DNA of 64,000 bases from Eriocheir sinensis (GCF_024679095.1 NW_026112139.1:1-64000); one strand, 5' to 3'. Shown: positions 1 through 12,235, counted from the stretch's first letter. Notes: generated by a model from the letters alone, not told the origin. A program made the numbers and translations.

Positions 1-551
1 CATAACTCATAGAGAATGAACTCCAACACTTAAGCCCTGAACTTAGATATTTAGATGAATTGTATGTTTTTAATCAGTTTCTCATATTCCAACTTTGCCC
101 TGAGAGTCAGTTTTTTACTTAGTTCTTAACCCGTCCGCTGCGATTATCACGGACTTGGCTTTCACTGGTAGCCTGGTTACATAATATAGTCCCAGGTCCA
201 CCTTTACCCTCCTCCTCGCCTCACCCAGTGTCCTGTGGCTGAGAAGTGTGTATTTACCCACAGGGAGTGCTCGTGGGGGTAAGAAGCTCTCACATCATAC
301 CCTGGAGATGGACTGAGGGTGCTGGCCTGCTGCTGCCGATGATGCCATCAGGGGAGTCTGAACCCTTGTACCCCCTCAAGATAAGCCCAGATTGATTTTC
401 CTGTTGGCGTGAAAGATTTGCATAGGCTATATATATATTAAAAAACAAAAAAATGAACTAAATCAATGATGATGATGCATGTGGATGTGCATCATGATCA
501 GTGTGCATGAGTGAGCAGATGCAGCCCACTAGTGATGAGGGTGGCAGGGCG
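1..551. other. anonymous non-coding DNA
   Basis: No open reading frame or recognisable element covers this stretch. A TTAACCCG-type end resembling the TTAA-flanked MITEs further on lies near 127-150, but no matching right end was found. A short (TA) run sits at about 427-440. Confidence 0.5.
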
Positions 552-553
552 TA

Positions 554-990
554 CAGGTAACTCTCGATTTACGCGAGTATTGTGTCCTTGAAGAGGTCAT
601 TGCGTAGATCAAAAACAATTTAGTATATCAAACAAGAGGTAGGTTTGTACCTTTATTGCCTACTGTATCACTCTGACTCCTCTCCCTCGCGTGGTTCCTC
701 CTCTGGCTGTCCTTCCCCTCGTGGTAGCTCAGCAGCGAGGGTGTTGTTGTTGTTGTTGTTGAGTAGCGTGGGTACTGTATTGTTGTTCAAGTGGCGCGGG
801 AAGAACTGAGCTCAGCTGTGTGGCCGCGGCGCCATGTGAGTCCAGTTGCGTGAGACATCTGGTGGCCAATCCATAAAATATCGCGTATAAGTGAAAAAAA
901 AGCGTGTAAATTAAACATTTATTTGGATTTTGGGCCATGCGTTATTTCAAGAATGCGTAAACCAAACTCGCATAAATTGAGAGTTACCTG
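554..990. mobile_element. pogo/Tigger-like non-autonomous DNA transposon (MITE)
   Basis: The two ends are inverted copies over about 25 bp: 554-578 begins CAGGTAACTCTCGATTTACG and the reverse complement of 966-990 begins CAGGTAACTCTCAATTTATG. A TA dinucleotide lies directly outside each end (552-553 and 991-992), the target duplication expected of Tc1/mariner and pogo elements. CAGG-type termini of this kind are typical of the pogo/Tigger group. The 437-bp interior has no transposase, so it would depend on an enzyme supplied elsewhere. Family assignment is by recalled terminus similarity only. Confidence 0.75.
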
Positions 991-1435
991 TATAGCATAT
1001 TATTTGCCCTTAATGGCCATCAGGAAGGGAAGATTGAAGCTGTGTTCATGGTGCAGCAGCTGTCTGGTGGCCTCCCAAATGAACACCACTGAGTGCCTGG
1101 ATGTTTTCACTGTGTTAATACAGTTTCTCTAATGTCTGGTGGCCATACTGTTTTTAGCCAGAAGTGCTCCAGAATTTTTTTTATAAAGCTTGTCACTGAT
1201 TTTTCATTTAGTTTAAAATTTACTGTTGAATTTTAAGCTGGCAATGTAGCTGTTCTTGTGTTATATTTCATTTTAATTGCCTTTTTTTGAGTTGTTTCAG
1301 TGATTATTTTTCATCCAGTGGACATCAGCAGACTTTGCTTTACTATGCTGTAGTGAAGAATACATTGTGATATGTATGATATTGTCTCTTTTCCTATTCA
1401 GCCTCAGTTGAAAAAATGTCATTTTGGCAGATTAA

Positions 1436-1932
1436 CCCGGCAGTGTCGGCGGACCCATTTTTGGGCTCCCGCGAATCGGTCCGCTGAAACAGCGGACCCC
1501 GTATGAGGCTCGGCTCAAAATGCCTAATTCAAGCTAATTGTAGGCGGTTGCGGCATAGAGCAACCCACCATGCATGCCCTGGGTCATTGTGGTGGGTGAT
1601 TGATCTTGAGGTGGGCTTATTTGTCATAGGTGGTGCTGTAAGGTCATGGCAGACTGAATTAGCTATCCACACAGTAATCACTTGTCAAATTATCTAAGGT
1701 AGACAACAAGCGACTCTCGGCTAGGTGCCGTGCGTCACGAGACTGTTTATTTTGTAACAAACACCACCCAACAAGAATGGAGTTTGAGTAAAAGTAAACA
1801 TTTTAACGGCCTTATGGTTATGAGAGGAGCACTCTGATGTACGTTCCTTGCTCTTTTCTTAGTCTCAAAATGCAGTGTAATGTTGACGTTTCTCGGCCAC
1901 TTCTCGGCTTTCCCGCAGCCCAAGCCCACGGG
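1436..1932. mobile_element. candidate TTAA-flanked MITE
   Basis: TTAA occurs just outside both ends (1432-1435 and 1933-1936). The inside starts CCCGG and ends CGGG, so TIR support is only a few bases. TTAA duplication is used by piggyBac and Kolobok elements. The shortness of the inverted match makes chance possible. Confidence 0.3.
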
Positions 1933-2113
1933 TTAACAATTACTGTTATTATTACTGCTCTTCAAGGCTTGCAGTGACCTGAGACCTAGAGTGACATAAG
2001 CACCAAAGTGTCTTCAAATGCTCAGTAATAACTGCATGGTGTCAGCATTCTGAGATGCAGGTTTTCCTACTTTGAAGACTTATTTATTTATTTATTTATT
2101 TATTTATATAATT

Positions 2114-2181
2114 TTACAGCAAAGGAGACAGCACAAGGGCACACAAAAAAGGAAACTAAAAAAGAAGCCCGCTACACGTAT
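2114..2181 (-). mobile_element. LINE-J 3'-UTR remnant
   Basis: Read on the minus strand this matches the 3' UTR of the LINE-J copy at 40,020-40,125: a 'cgtgtagcgggct' block, a T-rich stretch, then 'gcccttg.gctg.ctcctttg'. Only the extreme 3' end is present, as expected for a strongly 5'-truncated LINE insertion. A (TTTA)n run at about 2077-2106 sits where the tail would be. Confidence 0.6.
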
Positions 2182-2186
2182 TTTTT

Positions 2187-2250
2187 TATTTTTACTCATT
2201 TTTCTTGCTTAGAAGGACCATTAAGAAATATGATCCCCGCTGCTACCGGG
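2187..2250 (-). mobile_element. end fragment of TTAA-type MITE
   Basis: The reverse complement matches the left end of the element at 4902, sharing a 'CCCGGTRGTAGCAGCG' start and a downstream 'tttcttaatggtcc' block. TTAA (2251-2254) lies outside the end. No partner end was found. Confidence 0.5.
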
Positions 2251-2451
2251 TTAAGGCCCTCCCCCACCCAGGCCCTCCTTGGCCCATTTCACCAAGGCAT
2301 TTATCTCTCCTCATGTATAAATCCAGGATCAATTCATTTCCAAACTGCATACACTCACATTTGCACACAGCTCATGATCCACTGAAGCCTGTTTAGTGTA
2401 GTGTGGCGACTATGCCTGATGAACGAGCCCCCCATAACCCACTTAGCCAGG

Positions 2452-2530
2452 GGGGTAGCTCTTTGGCCGACTCGGTAGGGAGTGGCTCTCCTGTCATGCT
2501 GGTCGCGGGTTCAGTCCCAGGCAGCCGGGG
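2452..2530 (+). mobile_element. tRNA-derived SINE head, third family
   Basis: The stretch shows pol III promoter-like boxes: an A-box-like 'TAGCTC..' segment near 2456 and a B-box-like GGGTTCAGTCCC near 2506. A T-arm-like GCGGGTTCAGTCCC stem-loop can be drawn. The downstream part (to about 2580) resembles a SINE body. No second copy lies in the window, so the family is not confirmed. Confidence 0.45.
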
Positions 2531-2781
2531 AATACCCTCTCCTTGCCGTGATTAATTTCTCGTGTGTTTCGAGATACAGACATGTGGGGCCGAGAGAGTA
2601 ATAGAAAAAGAGATAGAAAATCTCTTTATTAAATTAGGACCTCTTGGGAAATATACTAATTAAGTCCTTGATATTATTATCATTTCTATGAGAATTTTCC
2701 TTTTCACTTTTCTTGTTCATGCGTTTTTTTATTTAAACATTAACATTGGTAATGGCTTGCTCCATCATTTGTTTCTCACAC

Positions 2782-2985
2782 GCCCGGTATCTCAGGGGTA
2801 GAGCGTCTGGCTCACAACCAGAAGGACCAGGGTTCTAATCCCTGGCTGGGTGAAGATAAGTTGGGTTTATCTTCTTTCACGTGTAGCCCCTGTTCACCCA
2901 GCAGTGAGTAGGTACGCAAGGAGTTGTGACCTCGTTGTGGCGGTGTGTTATGTATGAGTGGTCTCAGTCCACCCAAAGATCGGCA
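2782..2985 (+). mobile_element. tRNA-derived SINE with intact cloverleaf head
   Basis: Bases 2782-2851 fold as a full cloverleaf: a 7-bp acceptor stem with G-U pairs, a CTC/GAG D stem, a TCTGG/CCAGA anticodon stem with loop CTCACAA (anticodon CAC, valine-like), and a CAGGG/CCCTG T stem. A-box and B-box sequences are both present. It is followed directly by 'ttcacccagcagtgagtaggtac', a block also found in the SINE-C copies at 6470, 34,535 and 35,450. A SINE body rather than a free tRNA gene is therefore the better reading. Confidence 0.75.
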
Positions 2986-3611
2986 CTATGAGCTCTGTGC
3001 TCTCCCGTAGGGGAACGGCTGGCTGTCTGACCCGCAGCAGACCAAGAGCTGATTACACTGGAGAGCACAGTGGTCACCCAGCAGACCCGCAGCAAACACC
3101 AGAAAATGAGAAAAATTGTCCCTCAATGCTTGAAGGACGGTTACTCTGGGCTGCTCCACGTGGCTGCTCCATCTGCCGGGGCCGACGATGCAAGTCTCCC
3201 TTTCAGGTTGGTGAGCCTCTGCCTGTCTTGCCCCCCTCATGAGAATGATGCAAAGAAAACAGTGCCCTTATATTGGCTCGGGTGTCTACAGCCATGTGAT
3301 ACCAGTGTTGTAAATATTTTCAGCTGAGAGGAAAAACGATGGTTCAAGCTACAACAACAAAAAAAGGTGACAAATAAACATTATATATATATCACTAGTT
3401 ACATGGTGAAGATGATGTGCCAGCCACTGGAGTGCCCCCCACACATGCCTCCTCAGCTTGACTGGTGGTGGGCTTTGATCAAGGAGCCTCGAGTTAGTGA
3501 AAACATAAAGTAGGCCGCATACACCGTAGCATCATGCATATTTTAAAGTGTCTGATCTTACTAAACTCTCAGTGTTCTGTACTCATGATTTCCCCGTGAC
3601 AACTCATCTTG

Positions 3612-3950
3612 GGTAGGCGGTGGCTGAGTGGTAGCATGCTGGGCCCACATTCACCGCGTGATGGACGACGCGGGTTCGAATCCCCACGCTACCACCTCGC
3701 ATTTTTCAGTCACCGCCGAGTGGCTTAAAACTACCCACATGCTGTCCTGAAGACCACCCATCAACCCGGACTCTAGAGGAAACCGTCCAAGTGAATCAAG
3801 AACGAGTTCCGGGGGGCAGCATGAGCCAAGAGAAGATGGCGCCACTATAAACACTTGCCTGCGCCATGACGGGCTGGGGCCGACCACCATCCAGGCCCCG
3901 CAAGCAAGCCTGCCGGCGCCATAGACGTAGACATGTAAAAAAACAACAAC
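3612..3950 (+). mobile_element. SINE-B copy 1
   Basis: A tRNA-like head (A-box 'GTGGCTGAGTGGTAGCATGC', B-box GGTTCGAATCC near 3673) is followed by a ~250-bp body and an A-rich end. The same body occurs inverted at 4251-4582 and direct at 36,499-36,966. Apparent open frames within it are not genes. Confidence 0.8.
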
Positions 3951-4212
3951 TATGACCTCATTTGACATTGCCAAAGTTTCTCCGTAGAAAATGTCCTCAC
4001 AAACTTGAATCATATATTACACAGATACCCAAAAAATTATCATTTGAATAAAAAGTCAAATTAGATTTAAAAAAAACGGATTTAAATCAAATAAATCTAT
4101 TTTTTAATTTCTCCAAACCTGTAAGATGCACTGTGGGCATATCTGCATCATTATATACACGGTTACTTCAGGTCTTGAGGGAGCTCAGAGCCTGTATCCT
4201 TGGGATAAAGTC

Positions 4213-4582
4213 TTTTTTTTTTTTTTTTTTTTTTTATTATTTTTTTTTTTAATCACGTCTACGCCTATGTCGCCGGCAGGCTTGCTTGAGGGGCCTGGAT
4301 GGTGGTCGGCCCCAGCCCGTCATGGCGCAGGCAAGTGTTTATAGTGGCGCCATCTTCTCTTGGCTCATGCTGCCCCCCGGAACTCGTTCTTGATTCACTT
4401 GGACGGTTTCCTCTAGAGTCCGGGTTGATGGGTGGTCTTCAGGACAGCATGTGGGTAGTTTTAAGCCACTCGGCGGTGACTGAAAAATCCCAGGTGGTAG
4501 CATACGTGGGGATTCGAGCCCGCGTCGTCCATCACGCTGTGAATGTGGGCCCAGCACGCTACCACTCAGCCACCGCCTACCC
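4213..4582 (-). mobile_element. SINE-B copy 2 (inverted relative to copy 1)
   Basis: Reverse complement of copy 1 over more than 300 bp. The poly-T at 4213-4250 is its poly(A) tail read on the plus strand. Together with copy 1 it forms an inverted pair with a ~260-bp spacer. Confidence 0.85.
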
Positions 4583-4734
4583 ATGTAGTGCAAGAACTTT
4601 GATCTCTTCCTTCTCTTGCAGAATTCACCACAACCAAGTGTTACCAAGTGAGGCGAGGATGGCCCAGGGCACCACCACCACCATCGCCACAGTCACCTCC
4701 AGAAAGCAACACCGCATCAATTTTTTTTTTTTTT

Positions 4735-4797
4735 CACAGCTAAGGAATCGGCTCAAGGGCAACAAAAAAGGTGTGAAATAAAAAGCCCGCTAATCGC
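4735..4797 (-). mobile_element. LINE-J 3'-UTR remnant
   Basis: On the minus strand it carries the same 3'-UTR blocks as 40,020-40,125 (agcgggcttttt..., gcccttgagc). It is strongly 5'-truncated. Confidence 0.5.
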
Positions 4798-4901
4798 TGT
4801 TCCCACAAAGACAATAGTGAAAGGTGGCCAAAAGAGAGGTCAGTTTCCTTGGTTTGATCTCTCCTTATACAGTAATGTTTTGTTAGGTTATTTTTATTTA
4901 A

Positions 4902-5119
4902 CCCGGTGGTAGCAGCGAGGATCATGTTTCTTAATGGTCCCTCTAAGCGAGAAAAATGAGAAAAAATCATCACTCACACAAACCATTTCATAATATATAT
5001 CAAAGCATTTGTGATCAGATTATGTATCATCTATTTTTGGGGGCTTATATCATGGCACAAGTTTGGCCTGTTGCTGCTACACGGCAAAACCACAAATCTG
5101 GCCCGTCGCTGCAACCGGA
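4902..5119. mobile_element. TTAA-flanked MITE, 218 bp
   Basis: TTAA lies outside both ends (4898-4901 and 5120-5123). The left end CCCGGTGGTAGCAGCGAGG and the reverse complement of the right end TCCGGTTGCAGCGACGGG are inverted copies with mismatches. A CCC start with TTAA duplication suits a piggyBac-like element. There is no coding capacity. Confidence 0.6.
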
Positions 5120-5125
5120 TTAAGT

Positions 5126-6170
5126 TGAGGGTATCATCAAACACATGATGGCCAGCGCTTTGCAGTATAAATCAACAAAGAATTATCTCACTTAGTTGTA
5201 TAGAAAGTCTCATTAGTAAGGAAGCATATATGAATTTTCTGAGTCAAGACCTGTAGTAACTGTCTTGTTTTTGTTATGTTATGTTAGGCTAAGTTTAGGG
5301 TATCTTCAAACACATGATAGCCAGCACTTTACAGTATAAATCAACAAAGAATGACCTCACTTAGCTGTATAGAAAGTCTCATTAGTAAGGAAGCATATAA
5401 GAATTTTCTGAGTCAATCCATATAATAACTTTGGGGTTTTGATAGGTTATGTTAGGTTAAGTTTAGGGTATCTTCAAACACATGATAGCCAGCACTTTAC
5501 AGTATAAATCAACAAAGAATGACCTCACTTTGCTGTATAGAAAGTCTCATTAGTAAGGAAGCATATATGAATTTTCTGAGTCAATCCATATAATAACTGG
5601 TTTGGGTTTTGATAGGTTATGTTAGGTTAAGTTTAGGGTATCTTCAAACACATGATAGCCAGCACTTTACAGTATAAATCAACAAAGAATGACCTCACTT
5701 AGTTGTATAGAAAGTCTCATTACTAAGGAAACAGATATGAATTTTCTGAGTCAAGACCTATAGTAACTGTTTGGAGTTTTGATAGTTTATGTTAGGTTAA
5801 GTTTAGGGTATCTTCAAACACATGATAGCCAGCACTTTACAGTATAAATCAACAAAGAATGAACTCACTTAGTTGTATAGAAAGTCTCATTAGTAAGGAA
5901 GCATATATGAATTTTCTGAGTCAATCCATATAGTAACTGTTTTGGGTTTTGATAGGTTATGTTAGGTTAAGTTTAGGGTATCTTGAAACATGATGGCCAG
6001 CACCTAATAATATAAATCAACAAAGAATGACCTCACTTAGTTGTATTGAAAGTGTGATTACTAAGGAAGCATATATGAATTTTCTGAGTCAGGACCTAGA
6101 GTAACTGTTTGGGGTTTTGATAGGTTATGTTAGGTTAAGTTCAGGGTATCTTCAAACTCCCTTCCTTGTC
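5126..6170. repeat. ~170-bp satellite array, about 6 copies
   Basis: The phrase 'tatcttcaaacacatgat' or a close variant recurs at 5132 (tatcatc), 5301, 5469, 5639, 5809, 5979 and 6147, giving spacings of 168-170 bp. Each monomer ends in 'ggttatgttaggttaagttt', which includes a TTAGG motif. Monomers are highly similar, so homogenisation is recent. A lone diverged monomer sits near 11,040. Confidence 0.9.
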
Positions 6171-6269
6171 CATTCCCTTGAGGTCAGTTCCAGCAGTATT
6201 TATTTAGCCAGAGAGCTTGTAATATGGCCATAGATAAGTGCTTGCTTGTGCTTGTAAATTGTATGCCTT

Positions 6270-6397
6270 TCATTTTTTCTTCCTTCTTTTCTGTTTAATC
6301 TCTTTCCCCTCCTCCTCTTCCTTATCTCTTTTCCTCTTCCTCCTCCTCTCCCTTCCTTCCTCCTCCTCCTCCTCCTCCTCCTCCTCCTCCTCCTCCT
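6270..6397. repeat. polypyrimidine tract ending in (CCT)n
   Basis: Almost pure C/T for over 120 bases, with (CCT) repeats at about 6360-6396. It directly precedes a SINE-C remnant. Confidence 0.85.
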
Positions 6398-6508
6398 GAG
6401 AGAGCCCGGGTTCGATTCCCGGGCAGAGCGGAAAAATTTGGGCGGCTTTTCTGATACCCTACGCCCCTGTCCACCCAGCAGTGAATGGGTACCAGGTATA
6501 AATCGGGG
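6398..6508 (+). mobile_element. SINE-C copy 1, head-truncated
   Basis: The T-arm/B-box GGTTCGATTCC (6410-6420) and the body 'aaaaatttgggcggctttt...cacccagcagtgaatgggtacc' match the reverse complement of 34,487-34,672 and 35,405-35,580. The A-box half of the tRNA head is missing, replaced by the (CCT)n tract. Its tail leads without a break into the 82-bp array. Confidence 0.8.
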
Positions 6509-7643
<1,135 letters not shown>

Positions 7644-7662
7644 ACTATTACTCAACCTCATC

Positions 7663-7716
7663 CTTCTACTACTACTACTACTACTACTACTATTATTAGT
7701 ACCACTACTACTACTG

Positions 7717-7777
<61 letters not shown>

Positions 7778-7786
7778 CACTACTAG
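7663..7786. repeat. (CTA)n trinucleotide repeat
   Basis: About 40 CTA/ACT units with minor interruptions (TTA, CCA, GCT). Confidence 0.93.
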
Positions 7787-8375
7787 GAAAATTCAAATGA
7801 GGATCTTCTTTTTTCTCATACAAGTGCTACTTTTTCAGCTATAACTCAACGGCTACTCCACTTAGAGTAACCCCCTTTTACCCACACCTGGCCACACCCT
7901 TCCCCTAACACCACACCAAGGCACAAGCTTCTAACTTTTATACTTTTAGGAATATAGGGAAAAAAGTAATGATATATACCTAACACATATTTCATATCAA
8001 ACCACTTTTTTTCTACAACTGCTACTTTTTTTAACTATAACTCAACTGCTACTCCACTTAGAGTAACCCCCTTTTACCCACACCTGACCACACCCTTGTC
8101 CTAACACCACACCAAGTTATAGTCTCCTAACTTGTAGACTTTTAGCAGGAGAAGCAAAAAAGTAGACATATATTACTAGGAAAATTCAAATCAGGATCTT
8201 CTTTTTTTCTCATACAAGTGGTACTTTTTCAACTATAACTCAATGGCTACTCCACTTAAGAGTAACCCCCTTTTACCCACACCTGGCCACACCCTTGTCC
8301 TAACACCACACCAAGTTATAGTCTCCTTAATTGTATAGTTTTAGCAGAGGCAGCAAAAAGGTCGACATATATCAC
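7786..8375. repeat. ~197-bp tandem repeat, 3 copies
   Basis: The phrase 'ctactccactta.agtaacccccttttacccacacct' recurs at 7853, 8049 and 8248 (spacings 196 and 199). Units differ by a few percent. There is no coding potential. Confidence 0.88.
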
Positions 8376-8722
8376 TCAAAAATACTAAAATCCCACCAAA
8401 TTTTTTCATCACTATCTCGAACATAAACCATTTGAACACCACCACTACTACTACACCCCCATTGACCACCCTTCACCCTCCTCCTCCTCCTCCTCTCTTT
8501 CTCTTCCTCCTCCTTTCCTCCTCCTTCCCTCCAGGACTTACCAGCCCTGCATCGTGCCATCTCCCAAATGGTGCCTTTCCTTTGTTTATTATAAATGTTA
8601 GGAAATGTTACACTCATTGAGGAATATACCATTACAAATGATATTATACAAATACAATACAGGAATAATACCAAACATATAAAAATAGACCTCCCCCCAA
8701 AATAGGCCACTACACAAGATGA

Positions 8723-9046
8723 ACATGTGTTAGGCATTGCACTGAAGAACATAGGATACATTAGGCCATTCATTGCCTCCACACAAAAGATCAACTTATA
8801 AAAACATGTATTAGGCATTGCAGTAAAGAACATAGGATGCATTAGGCCATTCATTGCATCCACACAAAAGATCAACTTATAAAAACATGTGTTAGGCATT
8901 GCAGTAAAGAACATAGGATGCATTAGGCCATTCATTGCCTCCACACAAAAGAGCAACTTATAAAAACATGTGTTAGGCATTGCAGTAAAGAACATTGGAT
9001 GCATTAGGCCATTCATTGCCTCCACACAAAAGAGCAACTTATAAAA
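8723..9046. repeat. 81-bp tandem repeat, 4 copies
   Basis: Units start at 8723, 8804, 8885 and 8966. As 81 is a multiple of three, the minus strand stays open with a repeated 27-residue phrase (..FYKL.FCVEAMNGLM..), but nothing suggests that it is translated. Confidence 0.9.
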
Positions 9047-9118
9047 AGAGAAACCAGTAAGACACTTGTTGTTGTTGGTACGGTGAATGTGGACCTCTGG
9101 TAACACAGTGAGCCCCTT

Positions 9119-9120
<2 letters not shown>

Positions 9121-9164
<44 letters not shown>
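9121..9164. repeat. (TG)n microsatellite
   Basis: About 22 TG units. Confidence 0.95.
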
Positions 9165-9169
<5 letters not shown>

Positions 9170-9197
9170 ATCCTTCATGGTCACAGCGTCACTGCCC

Positions 9198-10749
9198 TCA
9201 AAACTCCTGCCTTCTGGCTTTTTTAGAAGCAAAGCCGTCAATGACATGGTCGTGTGATGGCAGCTGTTTGCCAGTCTCCTGATTGATGCTGATTATTGCA
9301 AGTCCACTGAGGCCATCTTGTCCCATGGGTGGCAGGGCTTTATGAGCTTTAGCTCTGAAAAGCTCCTCTCTGTTGAGACCACGGGCACTGGGAGAGTGCC
9401 GGCAGTCTGTAGAGCAATCCACAGATTGGCGTAAAGTTCTTTTAGCTGATTTTTGTGGATGTTGGAGAGAAGCCACAGTGCAGCCAAGTCATCCGAAGGC
9501 ACGGGCGACAAGTTGTTGACTTCAAGAGCCCGTGCCTTTCCATCAGTGTGGTTTTTATTCCCAGTGCTTAGAGTGGTACAGAGCTGCTAGTGGCATTGCT
9601 TGGACAACGCCTCACCAGCCAGTCTTATAAAGTTGAGCAGCAGCACTCCAAATTTGTCTCTGATTTCTGCCAGTGTTTGAAAGCTTTCCTTTAATGAGTC
9701 AATGGTGGTGTCCACAACCACGTTAAGGAATTCAGTTGGTAACCTCTTGATAGCCTGGGGCCTCGTAGGCAAAGTGTGTCTCTGTGCCTCTTAAGCACAG
9801 CATTCATCTGGTCACATACAGCAGTAAAGCTCTGTATCTTCTCACTGAGGTTGTTGTTGCCTTCATGAGGAGGTCAAGTGCTGCATCAGGCTGCCTTGTG
9901 GCAGGAGCTTGCTCCTTGCTTGGCCCCATTGTCATATGGCTGTCCTCTGCAGTTGTCAAAAGGAATATTCAGCTCCTCAGGCCTGTTCAAATCAAAGATG
10001 ATAAACAAAGACCTGTGTTGTTTGGGAAGCCACAAGAAATCCTAGAAAGTGTTCCTTGATTTCCAGCGCTTCATCACTGTTGACAGTCCTTGTGACAACC
10101 AACATCTGGCTTGCGTCAGGAGTACCATGACTCAACAATACTTGGACCGTTTAATCTCAGCCACCACGGAGTCCAACATTTTCCTAGTGATTGAAGCAGT
10201 CAGCCCATTTTGTATCACATTTCCAAGGTAGCCGGAATGACTGGACTGCCCACGATGCTGCTTCATGGCAGGATCAAATTTGGCGAGCAGCTCCACTTCT
10301 TTTAAGGCATTTCCATTGTGTTGTTGGTACAGTGTGTTAGTAGACAATGCAAGATTTCTCTTTGCTAGAGATTGTACGATAGAGATCAGGCAGGTCAGGA
10401 CATCCCTCCAGTGCCTCTTCTCTGCCTCTGTCCTTTGGCCTTGATCTATGGTTGTGTAGAGGCAGTTCCAAATCCTTCCATGTTGTCATGTGGCTGTGTT
10501 CTGGACTGCCTTCGTGACTTTTCAGAAGTGTGCCTATGTTTGTCCAGTAAGAAAGTCCCTCTGTCATTAATTTAACGTCCTTTCTGCAGCAAAGTACATG
10601 TTTTTTCTCAGTAGGTTAGCCAAGTCCACTTTCTCTTTTCCCCATTCACAGGAAATCAACACTTTGCTCTGTGAGCGTTTATCTTCTCCAGCTTTCTTCT
10701 TTTTTCTTTGCTGGGCACCAGAAGGGTGTATTATCCTTTTCCACGCCAT
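9198..10749 (-). pseudogene. decayed hAT transposase gene (ZMYM-like group)
   Basis: Fragments in several frames line up in order on the minus strand. The N-terminal part (about 10,740-10,680) reads HPSGAQQRKKKKA, a phrase I associate with transposon-derived zinc finger MYM-type proteins. Next comes a TTF-type zinc-finger region with 'LLKSHEGSPEH' and 'WKDLELPL' (10,560-10,440). A central block follows with 'HSGYLGNVIQNGL' and 'EIKRSKYC' (10,260-10,135). The C-terminal hAT dimerisation segment holds TERSFSELKLIK and LSGLAIISIN (9400-9280), then FASKKARR. Stops and frameshifts between blocks mean no functional enzyme. Flanking TIRs were not found. The product would have been the DNA cut-and-paste enzyme of a hAT element. 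Confidence 0.8.
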
Positions 10750-11035
10750 GTCGCCGCCACTCCTCAGTCCACGCTGAGCCTGACACGGTGACGCTGCGCA
10801 CAGCTTGCTGGAGGCAAAGCACTACATGTACGTTCTGGAGGCCTGATCCAAATTTCAGGAGAATATGGCAAAATACTTGAAAATATCTGAATTTCTGGAT
10901 TAATAAAAAAAATTAAGTAAATCTATTGATACACAACACACATTTTAGTAATAATAATAAAAAAAAATAAGAAGAATGGCAGCTTGGGGGTCCCTATGCA
11001 ACTGTTTGCACATAACAAGAAACATCCCTGAGTCT

Positions 11036-11185
11036 AGGCCATCTTGAGACACATGATAGCCAGCCCCTCATGGTATAAATCAACACAGAATGACCTCACT
11101 GTGTTGTATAGAAAGTCTCTTTAGTAAGGCAGCATATACGTATGAGTTTTATGAGTCAACAAGACCTGTAGTGAGTGTTTTGTGA
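11036..11185 (+). repeat. dispersed diverged monomer of the ~170-bp satellite
   Basis: It matches the 5.1-6.2 kb array ('acacatgatagccagc', 'tataaatcaaca.agaatgacctcact', 'gtatagaaagtct..ttagtaagg') with more differences than between array monomers. Confidence 0.8.
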
Positions 11186-11459
11186 GGACAAGTTTCTGGT
11201 ACAGCCAGCACCTTATTAGTCTTTGACAGTCAGAGCTGTGTTTGGACGAGAAATAGAAGAACTGACAGCTGCAGTGCCTTCTGTAGAATAGATTGTAATG
11301 AAGAACCCAAACTTGGCAATAGATTTAACACATTGCAATTATCAGCTGTAGTGAACCTTCATACAATAGACTGATAGATACATAGATTGTTACATGGCTT
11401 ATTCAACAACTTCATGGCTTGCAGTAATAGATACATCTGACATAGATATTATTATTAGT

Positions 11460-11465
11460 ATTTTT

Positions 11466-11496
<31 letters not shown>

Positions 11497-11693
11497 TTTT
11501 TCAGCATACAAGGACAATGAGGAAGAGGAGGAGGAGGATAAATAATTAGTGAGAAAAAAATATCAATGAAAAATAAGAGAAAATGAGAGAAAATGAAAGA
11601 TAGTGATGAAAAAGACTGAATTAAATATTTACTACATATCTAGTACTACTGAAAAAAAGAGAGATACAGAATAAAGGGAGAAAGTGACTGGAT

Positions 11694-11742
<49 letters not shown>

Positions 11743-11801
11743 GCTACATCTGGTTATGGTAAGTGTCAACTGTTTTGTATTGTTATTATCATTATTATTG
11801 T

Positions 11802-11900
<99 letters not shown>

Positions 11901-11971
11901 TCTCAACTCGCCGATAATTCTCTTTATTTTGTGTCTTGATTTTGTTATAATGTTTCTGGTGACTGTTATTG

Positions 11972-12003
<32 letters not shown>

Positions 12004-12146
12004 GGTGGTGGTATATGTATGGCTATTATTTTTATTATTATTATTAGTGCTACTACCGGTGTTGCTGCTGCTACTACTACTACTACTTCTACTACTACTA
12101 CTACTTCTATTACTACTAATAATAATGATATTACTACTACTACTGC

Positions 12147-12197
<51 letters not shown>

Positions 12198-12235
12198 TAT
12201 TACTACTACTACTACTACTACTACTACTAAAACCA
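11460..12235. repeat. cluster of simple repeats
   Basis: In order: (TTTA)n at about 11,466-11,503, (CTA)n at 11,694-11,743, (CT)n at 11,806-11,896, (GTT)n/(GGT)n at 11,969-12,012, and a compound CTA/ATT/AAT block at 12,060-12,235. No element or gene is visible between them. Confidence 0.9.

Noticed and set aside
2782..2851. Genuine tRNA-Val(CAC) gene
   Set aside because: The cloverleaf is complete, but it is followed directly by the body block shared with SINE-C, so a SINE head is more likely.
3651..4013. 120-codon frame on the minus strand and its twin at 4299-4781
   Set aside because: Both are the same SINE-B body read through in opposite copies.
5126..6170. Telomeric (TTAGG)n array
   Set aside because: TTAGG appears once or twice per 170-bp monomer, not as a tandem of the pentamer.
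8372..9247. 291-codon minus-strand gene with four 27-residue repeats
   Set aside because: Open only because an 81-bp tandem repeat and a (TG)n tract keep frame; there is no domain, and composition follows the repeat.
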